Part shown: piece by piece, positions 12,831 to 25,420 of the stretch
Layout of the letters: every line of letters begins with the position of its first letter
Position numbering within the stretch: the stretch's first letter is position 1
NCBI GenBank assembly: GCA_963969395.1
Contig: OZ017797.1
Location: 13,268,001 to 13,332,000, forward strand
DNA length: 64,000 bases
From: Pseudoscleropodium purum
Lineage: Eukaryota; Streptophyta; Bryopsida; Hypnales; Brachytheciaceae
Reading direction: 5' to 3'
Program-made: the position numbers and the translations under genes
Notes under the pieces: model-generated
What the model saw: the letters and a program-made list of their open reading frames with translations, nothing else
What the model was told of the DNA's origin: nothing
The model's database searches: none

Positions 12831-12890
12831 GGAGTCATGGCCATGGGACAGTCATGGTCATGGTCATGGATGGATGGATGGGTACAGGTG
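12831..12890. repeat. Short CATGG / TGGA simple-sequence tract
   Basis: Imperfect iterations of TCATGG followed by GGATGGATGGATG mark the outer edge of the GC-rich island upstream of the paladin-like gene. Confidence 0.7.
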
Positions 12891-13465
12891 GGCACGGGCA
12901 TGGGTGTACCTCCACGGAGTTTCGTATATGTGTCGGGCATATTCGTATTTCCATGCCTATCCTCTCATGCCCTAAAACTTGGCTGTGAGAGCTAAAGTCC
13001 GGGCACCTGGGCTGCCCGCCAAAAAGAAAAACAATGTGTCGGGAGGTCAGGCAGTCTGTTTTGGCATGAGTCTCTCATGTCTGTTTCCCTTTGCCGAACA
13101 GACTTTTGTGGTTTTCTCACAAGAACAACCCACGTTTCAAATGTTGGTTGCTTGAATCTTGGCAAGAAATTGCTCTAGATTGAGACTAAACAGAAGACAC
13201 TAATTCTATGGTCTTTTGCATGGTTGAAGTTGAAGGCAGTTGCTCCAGCTAAATGTAGGTGCTCTGGTAGTAATTCCTTTCTGAGTCATGTAGTAGTAAT
13301 CTCAGTCATGTGCTGACTCTCAAATTTTGTGGCTCAGGTACCATGAGAACACAGCCTGTTGCAATGCAACATGACAGAGCCGTGATGAAATAACAGGATG
13401 AGAAAAGCAGGATGAAAATGTGACCATTTTTGTGACATTTGGTCGTAGCAGGGACCTTTTGCACT

Positions 13466-13648
13466 TAATATAATAGATGAAATCACTGTATAACACATAT
13501 GTACCAATGGAAGGGTGCTAAGTTACTCATTGTTTTTAGGGTGTAGTTAAACCACTACAAAATGTAATAGATGAAATCATTGTAGAACACATATGTACTA
13601 GTGGAAGGGTACTATTCATTGTTTTTAGGGTTTAGGTAAACCACTACA
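13466..13648. repeat. Two-copy tandem duplication, unit about 90 bp
   Basis: The block from AATAGATGAAATCACTG to AAACCACTACAA is repeated immediately after itself with modest divergence. Both copies contain the stretches ACACATATGTAC and CATTGTTTTTAGGGT. Function unknown. Confidence 0.75.
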
Positions 13649-13649
13649 A

Positions 13650-16600
13650 GCATGTCACCTACAAAAGCAACTACTTGGTCATATTGTTCATAGCGGCAAA
13701 TATTTTGAGTTTTATCTTAACCCCCAAAAGAAAGCATCCCTTGATGACCAAGATAGTCACTCAAACTAGTCCAATTATTAAACCAATGGGTGTATTCTTT
13801 GTTTCCACAATGAATAATGAAGTTGTACATCGATTGTTTTTCGGCCTCTGTGTCCTTCAAGGGTTAAGTGGGCAAATTAAACCCAAAAGATCTTTGACTA
13901 TTTTTCACAAAAGTATCCAAAATTGACACTTTTTGGTGTATTGAGTATAATTGAATTATAAAAATATTTTTTAGTAGACGACCATACAAATTTTTACTAA
14001 ACTACTATAGGAATTCATGGAAAAAAATTCAACAAGATCAGCATAGTTTGACTTTATTTTATAGAAAAGTAGGCACTATCCGACTTTGGGAAATTAAACC
14101 ATTGGGTAGGTACTTATGTTAGTTACTTGCATGCCAATTTTCAAAGATATTGGATGTATCTAATATACACAAGAAAACTCTTGCATTGAGATATGTCCAA
14201 TAAAAGCAAATACATGAGCAATATTTTAAATGTTTTTGGAGAACTCATTTTCTTGAAGAATCAAAATTTAAACAATCAACATAACACTTTCTTTCTCTTT
14301 AGCAAGTAAAAAAATTAATTTCAAAATAAAACTTCATAAATTTATACTAGAATTTGTACTAATAGTTCTAAAATAGTTCTAGAATTGTCATTTCTAGTAC
14401 AAAGAGTGAAAATTAGAACAATTTTATTTTTCAACAACAAATTATTTATCTATGCTACTATGAAAATGTGTAAAAAATTTTCAACCTATTTGACTTTATA
14501 GAGTGTGACACATAAGTGTTCAAAGTTGATGAAAGAAACTTCAGTGCTTGCTTGACTACTTACCAAACTACTTGCCCTCTCTATTGGCATGATGCCCAAG
14601 CTACCCCTAAACTTTTGGGCCCCATAACCTTTGACTTGGGCATCTAATGGGAAAAAATTACATTTTCAAGAAGCTAATATAAATGTGCATCTTTGGTAAG
14701 AATTTTGCTTTCATTTACTCAATTGACTTTACATGAATCTATCCAAGCTTTTAGAAAGCTTCACAAAAAAGAATTTCAAGGATTAAAAATAGAAATTCTA
14801 CTTTAAAAGCTAAAAGAGACCTAAAATTACTTTCAAAGAATGTTTTTATCATTCATTATTATACAAATAAAATAGAGTGCATGAATTGTGAGTGAATAAA
14901 TCAAACCATTCGAGTACAACTTCTACTAAAAAGTACAATTAGCATAGGTGACACTAATTACAAAGAAATTTTATTGTGCAATCTATACATTTGAAAGATG
15001 CCCACATATTTGGAAAATATCGGGTGATCTAAAAGATATAAAAACATTATCAAATTTCAATTGTTTCAATTCACTGTAATCTAAAAACTATATATTCCTT
15101 TCAAATAGCGTGCCAACCACATTTTTACTTTAGGCACTTATATCTTAAAATTAGTGTAGACCACTACATTTTAAAGTAAACATTAATTTCAGCAATTAAT
15201 ATGTTCATCTAAAAATAGTGATTGTTAGTATATGAATAATGCCTTGACTTTATCGTTAAAACTAATTTTAATAAATTACCAAATTATTGTATTTCATTCT
15301 AATTACTTCCTCTACTATTCAAAAGTCTACATTGCATTTGAAATAGGGGATGTGATTGCAAGTGTATGGTACAAAAGGTGCCTCTATTTGGAATTTTGTG
15401 TAGTCCATGGCCAATAACAACCCACACGCATAGGCGTACATGTGCAATATGCACCTCCAAAAGACAACATCATTTAAAATAATAGTATATTAGATAAATA
15501 GTTCACTTTTTTTTAAATACCTACATCCAATTCCTTATTTGACAAATAATTATTACTTGTTTAGTTAAAAAAATCATAGATTAAATGCACGTGGAAACAT
15601 AAACATTTTATATACAAATATATTTTTTCTATGAAGAGCTTAATTTGAACTAATATAATTTAGTTCATCTATCTATAGAATGTTTAGCATTTCTTTTTTT
15701 TAACTGTTTTTCCTTATGCCAAATACATTCGAGAATTAAAATATTTGAAGACCAAATTTATTTTTATATTTATATTTCTAAATCAATAAGTTTGGAAATT
15801 TAAATTATTCTATTGTTGCATTTGAACTACCAATTGTAAAAAAGATCTCTAATGATTTGGAGAACATTGTGCAAGAATATTTAAAACCATGTGAGTACCT
15901 TTTAATGCAAAAATTGAAATATTTATAATGATAAGAAATTCTTATATAGCCCTAAAAATGTATTTAGAAAGTATTTTGGAAATGTACATATTATTTTATA
16001 TTTGACTTTTAATTCCCTTTGCACACATGGGGTACTAAATTTTATAATATATGGCCCTTGGATACACAATGGAGTTGAATTCTGTATAAATAAAAATTCA
16101 AACTCCATTCAAATAATTTTATTTTCATTTTTTATTTTATATAAACAAGTTGAACAATATGCAATATCACCTTCTTGAAGACTAGGAGGTAGTTTAATTA
16201 GATTTCCAAAATTGTAAAGATTATATATAATTATATATATGTATGTGCATATAATGCAACTTAGAATAATAATTGAATGATGAATCTTTAGAAAAATCAG
16301 TGGATGGAAAAACACATTTTTTTGTGCTAAAGATGTGTTCATTTATTGTTAAAATTTTGAGTGTTTGGTCCTTATGGGGTTATTTAAGAGTTCTTCAATT
16401 AATACACAATATGTTTAAGATTATGTCTATTTATCTAATTGAAATTGAATTTCCAATTATATTCAAATTAAAATAAATTCTTTATTAGATCAAAAAATTT
16501 GTAAGAAAATTTTAAGTGAAAGTGAAAAGATCATGAAAATATTTGTACAAATATAAAGAATACAAATAGTAAATATTTAGTTGTGAAAGGTGAAAGAAAA

Positions 16601-18506
16601 TAGTTAGGAAGTTAGAGAACACATAACACATGACAACCATATTCACACAAACAGACATACACAAATATATGGAAGATAATAATATGATTTTTTTTGCAAA
16701 ATAAAAATATTAAATATATACACAAATTTTAAAACTACAACATAAATTTTTAAATTGTGAGTTTATAATTTTGTAATTAGTTTTTTATAATTTGGAAATT
16801 TACAAATCTTAAATTTATAAATATAAGAATTCCAAAATTTTAGCATTTCAATTTTGAAATTTATATCAATTAATCTTCACAAATATTATGGACAACATCA
16901 GATTCCCTATCATTTTCTTTTCACAAGGAATTTTGATAGGGAAGTCACTCAACCACAAGATTCTTTATTGTAGATTTTCAAATAAGAGATGAACCTTTAT
17001 GTACCTTATACAACATACCACTAATCATTATAGATATTTTTCACCTATTCAACAAGACCGTGAGTTCCTTTGAGTTCTCGGACTATATATGGGAATTTGA
17101 CTACTATAGCAATTTGATGTGGTTGAGCAACTCCTACATTTGTTAATAATAAATTAAATTTTAAATATTTTTATTGAAAATTTATAAATTTATAAAAAAA
17201 AATTATAAATATTTTTTATTTTGACAAGTTATATTTGTTTTGAAGCATGGAAAATGGGTTTGAAAAAGTCTTCTAATGCCCTCAAAAAACATCTAATATT
17301 TTTTTTGGCCTTGTCTCAAGTAAAATTTTCAAATTTTAGATATTTAAAAGTAAACATAAGTGATACCATATTCTTGAAAATCATAATTGGATATAATGAA
17401 AATTATATGGTTTTCAAAAAAGGGTGGTTAAGACTCAAGAAGTTTAGTCACTTGCAAATGTGTATGTTAAGAATTTATAGCTATATTAAATTGAACATAT
17501 GTCTTTTAATACTATCTAGAAAATGTTGGATATATATTGGAAAATTACAATTGTAATAAGTTCAAGTCATTTGATTGTGTTGAGGGTTCAAAATACTCAC
17601 TTAAAAAGTAACAAATGCAAATCTATTATCCACCTTTTCTCTCATCTTATATTTTGATGTGCATAGTAAACATCTATTATCATAATTTTAACATTGTCAA
17701 TCTTAAATAGGCTCTTTTTTGCCAACTACAAATTTTATGGAGCAAAATGTTGAAATTTCAAAATCTTTGAATTCGTTAACTTACAAATATATAAAATTAA
17801 TAAGTTTGTAGGATTTGAATTTGTAAACTTATAATTTAGAAATTTGCAAAGTTGAAAACTTGTAAAGTTATGTTACTGTAGTATGAGCTTGTATTGTCTA
17901 CCACCCTCTATTCTGCCTCTTGTACAGGCCTAGAGCTTTATTTCCTTCAATCAGGCAATAATGAATGAGAAGCAAAAAAAAGAATGACCCCACTCACTAA
18001 CTAATGTTTACATCATACGTGTAGTGGAAAACCTCGATTGTTTGCATACACAATGTTCAAGTGATTGACCCCTTCAGTCATTTCATTTATCTTTCGATTG
18101 AATGATTGCATGAATAGAGAAGGACCTACTACAACTAGGAGATCATTTAGGGCCAAAATAATAATGGCAACTAAAAGATCATTTTGGAACGAAGGAAGTA
18201 TGAAATTAACACAAAAATCTATGGAAAATTGGATAAATGAAAATGGACATTATGAAAGGATGAAATCAATGGTGGGGATGAACCTTATTTAAACAACCTC
18301 ATTCTTAGAATTTTTTTCAAGATTTGAAGGCTTAAACCTCTCTAAATCTCATTTCATTTCAAACATATTAATAATTATTGAGAGCCCAAAATAGTCAGAT
18401 GGATGAAAATCAATAGGATTAAGAAGGTGAATTATCCCTTTCAAATGGAATCTACTAAATTTGGTTATCGGAGGCTTCTAATCTAGACTTTTAGTGTTGA
18501 ACTCAC
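13650..18506. other. AT-rich spacer without recognisable gene
   Basis: Nearly 5 kb of very AT-rich DNA. Open frames are short, low in complexity and lack splice or domain support. No LTR, transposase motif or RNA gene was recognised. Confidence 0.5.
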
Positions 18507-18510
18507 TTAA

Positions 18511-18747
18511 CCCCTTAGCTCTTCAACGTCCAAAATTTGAACAACAAACAAAGAGTTTCTACAAACTTTTTCAACCACACCATTTAACTTCTCATTCATT
18601 CCAACCTATCCTTGACTTCTATTTTTTTTCAAAACACTTCACACATGATGAATTGGATGATATTGAGATAAGTGATATATTGTTTTTACAAAGATACAAG
18701 CCAAAACATGCAAAAAAAATTCTAGAAAGGATTGAAGCATCTAGGGG
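18511..18747. mobile_element. Short TTAA-flanked MITE, piggyBac-like
   Basis: TTAA lies at 18507-18510 and 18748-18751. The left end is CCCCTTAGCTCTTCAACG and the right end, reverse-complemented, is CCCCTAGATGCTTCAAT, which align with one gap and a few differences. An open frame of about 85 codons crosses the whole 237-bp unit but matches nothing I recognise. The right flank abuts another element of the same kind. Confidence 0.45.
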
Positions 18748-18756
18748 TTAATTTAA

Positions 18757-19334
18757 CCCTTTAGTGACCGTGGTTGACTTGAAGGGTGAGTGCAGTTTTT
18801 GAATACAAATTTGGAAAAGGAAAAATTTCATCACTACTCCAAGGAAGTAATTCTAGATAAGATTGTAGGAATTGATGTTGTAGGCTTTATCCGTGATAAG
18901 AACAAAAAATGAACATGATTCGACGGTGCAATTTGTTGTGAGTGATCTTCAAAGTGCGATGCATTGAAATAGCCTTCAATTGAAGTAGCATAACATATTA
19001 TTACCTATAATTTTTGAAACATGTCTCTACAATTCATGAGGTTGTTAAGCAACATTTCTATTGTTCTTGGGCATCAATTTCAAATAAAATCACATGAATT
19101 GCTGAATATTATATGCAACTTAGAAGGTATGACTCAAGTCGTCCCTTTTGTTTTTGAACAAGCACAATTATCTCGTTACTACACATAATTCTTTGAAACT
19201 AGATTTGTTTGGAGCACACGCTAAAGCTCTATGTGCGTTACTCTTTGGATTTTATCAAATACCCTATATTGAGAGCTATGAAATACAAAGAATCCAAAAT
19301 TCGACCAAAAAGTGGTCGACCAGTCACTAAAGGG
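18757..19334. mobile_element. TTAA-flanked piggyBac-like element
   Basis: TTAA lies at 18753-18756 and 19335-19338. The ends are CCCTTTAGTGAC on the left and, reverse-complemented, the identical 12 bases on the right, followed by weaker similarity. At 578 bp it is non-autonomous. Its left TTAA is one base from the TTAA of the preceding element, so the two inserted side by side or share a history. Confidence 0.65.
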
Positions 19335-19338
19335 TTAA

Positions 19339-19985
19339 AACTCAGTTCCAGTTGAATTTAGGGTTTGCTATGGGTAGCGTTGAGCAAGTACACAGGGGGG
19401 CACCAGCAGAAGGGGAAAATATGAATAATCATTAGTATATTAAAGTTATTGAACACGGACCTTGTCCAAGGCTTCCGTCCAAGACTCCAAGCCAAGCATG
19501 TGGATCATGTGACTGAAGGTAGAACAGATCCCAACCAAACTTCCCAAGCCTCCCAACACTTGCAGCCAGCCAGCCAGCGACCAGTAGCATGCGTCTAAAC
19601 TTATATGATAGAAAGTCAAAAATAGGGGGCAACTAACCATTCAGCACAACACACCTCAATCTAATAGAAAATGAAAAAAAAAACAAAAAAACCAGTAAGG
19701 TAGCCGACCCATTTCTGACCAGGGATCCATTTCCGTCATATAGACTGCACTCTTTTCAGCTCAAAAAAGCAAGAGATTAATGATGGCACAATTTCCAATG
19801 CAGTTGTGGTGCATTACGATTGACTACATTCTTGGTTGATTTTGCAACCAATTTGTGGTTGGGAATAGGAAGACCTATATGATAAAAATATGTCGAACAA
19901 AATTTTCAACTAAAAAATTTATGGTAATTAAATTTTAAGAAAATATGGAATCCTTCTAAACTCTATTTTTGTAGATGGGAAATCC
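19339..19985. other. Spacer with no recognised feature
   Basis: Mixed-composition spacer between a TTAA element and a dispersed repeat. It contains a poly-A tract near 19670-19690 but no gene I can support. Confidence 0.4.
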
Positions 19986-19986
19986 C

Positions 19987-20876
19987 ATGTCCAAATTCAA
20001 TAAATCTTGTTGGAAAATTTGTGCCTTTCCTTCTACTTTATGTGGTAAAATTTTCAGATCAATCCAAGAGGTAATGATTTTCTGGAAGCCAATCGAAGTT
20101 CAGAGGTTCAATTTGATTCACCAAAGTGCACTTCATGGCTACAACTTTGGGGACTTGTATCTCCTTCATCCAATGTTTGATTTCAATCAAATTTGATGGG
20201 TTATATTTCCCTAGTAGTTTAGTTATTGTGGTAAAATTTTCATGTCAATCCAAGATGTTTTGAATGTTTGGGAGCAATTCGAAATTCAAAATCCCGCCAT
20301 TTATGGACTACAGTGAACTTCGGCGGCTTATATCTTCTTCATACAGTGTCCGTTTCCAATAAGTTTTTTGGGAAAAGTTGCACATACTAATCTAGTTTGT
20401 GTGGATAAAATTTCATATCAATCCCCAAAGTAATGAATTACTGAAAAGCATTTTAGTAGAAGGAGGTTTAGCCCTAGATGTATTTTTTGCAACTTTTCTT
20501 GTCTATTTTTTGACATTTGCAAGCCATTTTGCAAACACATTGAGTCAAATGAATGATATTTTTTTCACCAATGTGTTTATATGCTGGTTTTGAATCACTT
20601 TGTAGTTTAAAGTTTTTTCATTTGATTAGGTTTAGAAATCAAATTTCGCCTCTAAATGTGTTTTTAGGAAAATTTCAGCATTATTTTTCAACACTAAAAC
20701 ATTATAATCTCGCAATCTATGCAGTCAAATGACTTCAAATTTGATACACATCATTAACAACATGTACACTACAAGATTGCACGGTAAAGATCTCTATAGC
20801 TTAGTGACATCTAGATCTATATCACTTCAAAAGCAATGATGTTTTTGAACCCAAAACGGCCTTGGGCCTTCTAGGG
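19987..20876. repeat. Dispersed repeat copy 1, piggyBac-like right end
   Basis: This block is homologous, in the same orientation, to 45760-46606. Internally it contains about two and a half tandem units of roughly 180 bp, each with a GTGGTAAAATTTTCA-like core (near 20041, 20229 and 20400). It finishes GGCCTTGGGCCTTCTAGGG followed by TTAA, the same kind of right end as the element at 51826-52737. No matching left end is found, so the copy is probably truncated. Confidence 0.65.
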
Positions 20877-21299
20877 TTAAGCAATTTAGCATATGTGTAG
20901 CATGCATACAGTCATGGAGAAAAATTTCTTAGGTGAAGAAATAGAAATGAGCAATGTTGCATATTTTTTTCAAATTTTTTCATGAAAAATAAAATTTCTA
21001 TGAATTATTTCTATGAAGATTCTATTTCACACATTTTTGTTATATAGGCCTTCTTATTTTCAACCATAGGTTACTTATTAAATAAACAAAGCCTACAACC
21101 AATCACAATGCGCCACAATTGCATTAGAAATTGTGCCCTCATTAACGTTGTGTTGATAAAAAAGAGTATAGTCTATAGGTTGGAAATGGGTCCCTAGTTA
21201 GAAATGGGTTGGCTCCTTTAAGTTAGGATGGGAACAACCAAACCATTGAGTTTATACCTTCAGGTTGTTTTATTTGTTTTGGTGAGATCCCTTGTTGAT

Positions 21300-21620
21300 A
21301 TAGTCAGAAAGTCATTAGGAAAATCTTTAGCCCTCGAAAGGGCTACGAGTTTTGCCCCCCCCCTTGGTACAATTAGAGAGGAATTCCAGTTTTTTAAAAA
21401 TTTGAATGAACGTTGCTGATGTGGCACTACTTGTGCCATATCAGCACCACATCGGATTTTTATTTTATTTATTATTATTTATTCAAAAAATTATTTTAAA
21501 AAATTTCTGTAATTGCATTGGGGGGGGGGCTAAAAAAGGAATTCTTAACAGCCCTTTGCAGGGTTCAAAATTTTTGTAATACCTTGGCAAGGAGGGATGC
21601 ATGGGGTTTGTTTTATATTG
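21300..21620. repeat. Dispersed hairpin-bearing repeat, copy 1
   Basis: This block shares its order of motifs with 25190-25420: a GATGTGGCA hairpin, an AT-rich stretch, AATTGCAT, a G-rich run and a CAAGG segment. The hairpin arms are 21415-21427 and 21433-21445, matching at 12 of 13 positions around a 5-base loop. It also has a C run near 21355 and a G run near 21525. Confidence 0.55.
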
Positions 21621-24600
21621 TTTGGACCTATAATGTGAAAGTGATTGAATTTCAAAAAAATTATGAATGAAAAAATGAAATAATTGCTTTTATTTTTATA
21701 TTTTATCATATTGTCACAATAGCATTTGTAAGGCACACTAGTAATTAGTAACAATTACAATACTCATACTAATCAGTCCATCAATTGCCTGTGTGAGAAA
21801 ATTTATAAAGGATTTTAAGTGTAAACTTCTGTTAGCAAAAATATTTAGTACCCAATATCACCCTTCCCCCAAATGATGAATTTCACAAACAAGAAAAAGC
21901 AAATCTACAGTCATGAGACGGTCCAACTGGATATCAACTTCTCTCTATCTATCTATCCCATGATCATGATGAAAAACGTGTCCCACTTTTCAGAAAAAAA
22001 CAAAAAACATGTCCCAATATCTTAGTACTTCAATACTCATAGAAACAGGATAAACCAAAGGCAAGGCAGGGATTGTTGTGGTCCAAATGAGAGATGGACA
22101 TTTGGACGGCCACTTTGTTCACAGAAAAGGAGATCTTGCAGCTTGTGCCACTGAGGATCGGCCACGTTTCAACAGGAATATAATTGAATCCCTGAGGATA
22201 TTCAAGCTTTAGCTTACAATGCCCGCCCAACTGATATGGGGGACTTGGGTGGGGGACTTGGGGAAGCATCACTAGAATCAAACAATCTGGACCTTGGAAG
22301 CCACGTCACAAACAAATTCTGCACATTGCTCTGTCTTTGCCCAATCATTTTCAAAGGCCCCCCCGCCAGGTCTTTTACTTGGTGTGGAAAATGTGCTCCA
22401 AAAGGAACGATATGTACCTGGGTTTTTCTAAGGAAAAAAATGTTTGATGGTATTACTTCCTCCCTTTCTCTTTCTTTCTTGGTGGGTCAGTTTGCCCTGG
22501 CCAATAGTAGGAACAAGTTTCGGTGACTCCCTTGGTCACAGGGGCTGTGTTCCTCATCAAGGGTTAACTTTGTAAGGACACTACAGACCAGAATGGTTTG
22601 ATGGATGACTTCACTGTTAATTGTAGAAAAAGAGAATGCACCTATTGACCCAACAATTGGAGAATATAGGTAACTACCTTGGTCATGGGGGACAATGTCC
22701 TTCCACAGTTAATAAATGTACACATTTTTGAACAAATAAACAACATTTCAACAATATCTCATGTTTCATTGATTTCCATGGATATAAAGACAGTCATCAC
22801 CAGAATGCAAGTTAATCATGTTTGATTTCTGTGGTGCTCAATTAAAGTCAATGAAATGAGGAAACTTATATGCTCCAACTGAAGGTGATTGTAACATGAA
22901 TTAACTTAAGCTTACTCAGTCTATGCAAAGATGAAAACGGATCAACCATCCTGTAAGAGAGATGAGGGCTAATGAAATTGGTCGGTTACTTGGTACGGTA
23001 ATCTTTGTAGCATCAGGCATCTTGCAAGATGGAATATTCGAACCATGAGGACGTACTTCACAACTTGAGCTCAAATCTTAAAGTCCATTCATGTTTGAAT
23101 TGCTCTTAGTTTTAGAATGGTTCTATGGCCCAAATGTGTCCACACAAAAGTACCATGATGATAGATTCTAGGGAAGTTGTATACTATATATTGGTCTTTG
23201 GATGCAACTACAAAAATTGGGGCAAGTCATTTGCTTTCATCAAGTTAGCAAATTCTTGAAAGACATCTTAGATTACAATGTGCATTCTATGACATGGCAG
23301 CATTGACCTTCAATGACTGCAATTTGGTATTGAATTGTATATGGTACAAATACAAAACACATAAACTACCTATGGGCCTTGGTCCATGCAAAATAATGTT
23401 GATTGTATTATCATTAGATACCCTAGTTTTCTATTAAATAAATGAATATGATCACACAAGTTGTGTCTCATAGAACCTTTGTGGCCAAAATCTAATCCTC
23501 AATCAAATTTGTACCAACTAATTAGACATTAGGACATATTGTGGGTGTCCTACAATTTGGTTTGTGCATAGCTAGCCCACATTGTAATTTATTTATCTTG
23601 AATAAACAATCCATGACATGTCACTTGTTTTGCATAATTCTAATGTAACTCTTGTACATTCCAAAGGACATATGGCACTAGTTTCCTATGCCCCTCGCAA
23701 TATCAAATTTTTAATACATTTGGAGATTAAGTTGCATAAATGAATTTTCCTAGATTCATGTATGTGTGTAAGGGTATGTGAGAGTATGTGGTATTGTTGT
23801 GGATCCTAATGCCCATGTCATGGAGGAATTTTTCTGAAAATTGATTGCAACACAAAGAGTGAGGAGAACAAAATATGGATCATATATGTAATTTCTTCCT
23901 ATTTTGTTTACTTCTACTATTTCTTATTTTTTACACAATTGTAATACTATTAAAAGTATGAGAAATAAAATCAGCAAATTATTTGGGTTCCTTGTAAGTG
24001 GATAAAAATCCTCATCAAATCCAACATTTTATGAAGTATATGGATTTTTCTATGTGCAAAAACAAATCATTTTATAGCACTTAGGAAAGCATATGGCAAT
24101 CGCTTTAGAAGGCAATTAAATAACTGTTATTTGAAAATATCTTTGTTCAAATTAAAATGAATTTTTTTTTAAGTTCCTTTTCATATGATCATTGGCACAA
24201 TCTTTGAGATTATATTATTTTATTGACTAGAAAATTTAGGAATCCTATTTACCAACCTTGGAGTGCTATTTTCCTTTAACGACATTATATAATTATATTA
24301 GATACAAAGAATTATTTACCTAACATGCTATTGTTTGTTTTAATGTTTAAGTTTTCCAAAGTTCATATTTGGGATAAAGAATAGAGTTTTTCAAGGCAAT
24401 GCTATGTCCAAATAATTTCTTGTCCATCTAATGTAATGCTTTAGTCCTTCTCTTTCAAAGACCAATTTTATGAAATTGAGGAAAATAGCATAATTTTACA
24501 AAGATATTGGCAAACACATACAAGACCTCAAAAAAAGATTTAGGTTGCAAAGAGTTAATATATGTCTCAATTTCCATTTGACCTTGAAATTTATCTATTT

Positions 24601-25189
24601 TCATTTTAGAATCTCTATTTTTAATTAATTTTGATTCATCTAAACATAAGATTATTTTAGGAATGATGGCCTATTGCTTTTAATGTATATCCTATTTTCA
24701 ATGTCCTTTGTAATCTTTGAATTTCAAACCATTATACATTATAGCGTATCATCTCGTCATTTGACAAAGGCATTAAACTTTTAATACAACATAGTGAATT
24801 TACATTAATATTTTGATAAAATCTTTATCAAAGTTTTGAAATTTACATCAAGATACCAAATTATTTTGTCATTTTTAAATATGCATCCATGTTATATTAG
24901 ATTGTATTATTGTTGCAATAAAGAATGAATTTATTCTAAAGTAAAAATAAATAAATAAAACCCACACATAAGCACTTCCTTTCTATCTCCAATAGGAACA
25001 AAAATAGATTAATGTATTGCTTTTATATACTTGAAAATTATATGATAAAATGTAATATGTTAAGATAGTTTAAAAAAGATGTATCATTCTACTAAAAATC
25101 TCCTTAAAGGTCATTATTTATAATCTTATGTTTAGGACTAAACTTAAAAGCTCACGTAAAACACACCTTTCTCTTGTAATGAAAACAAT
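21621..25189. other. AT-rich spacer without recognisable gene
   Basis: No coding region, transposase remnant or RNA gene is recognised. A degenerate duplication around 22530-22560 and 22670-22700 (ACTCCCTTGGTCAC versus ACTACCTTGGTCAT) is the only local structure I noticed. Confidence 0.45.
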
Positions 25190-25420
25190 ATTTTTTATGA
25201 AAAAAAATCTAAAAAATCTAAAAAATTAAAAAATAATAAAGCCTGATGTGGCATTTACGTGGCACTAATAATGCTACATCAGATGCTTTCTTAAAAAAAT
25301 AATAAAAAATAAAAAATAATTTTATTTCTTCTTTAATTGCATGGGAGGAAGGAAGGAGGTTCCAAAACTTGCAGACCTCGCAAGGGCTGAAATTTTTCCT
25401 AATGCTTGTCTTATAAGTCA
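25190..25420. repeat. Dispersed hairpin-bearing repeat, copy 2
   Basis: Related to 21300-21620. The hairpin arms are 25243-25253 and 25272-25282 (CTGATGTGGCA against CTGATGTAGCA), followed by an AT-rich stretch, AATTGCATGGGAGG and CTCGCAAGGGCTG. The shared hairpin suggests a mobile repeat family. Confidence 0.5.

Noticed and set aside
13721..13863. TTAACCCCC ... GGGTTAA pair resembling a TTAA element
   Set aside because: Beyond the CCC/GGG the two ends (CCCCCAAAAG and CCCTTGAAGG) do not form an inverted repeat.
21352..21531. Long C run and long G run about 170 bp apart
   Set aside because: Considered as terminal inverted repeats, but flanks do not match; more likely homopolymer tracts within the hairpin-bearing repeat.
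22541..22567. AAGGGTTAA possible right end of a TTAA element
   Set aside because: No matching TTAACCC left end lies upstream within a reasonable distance.
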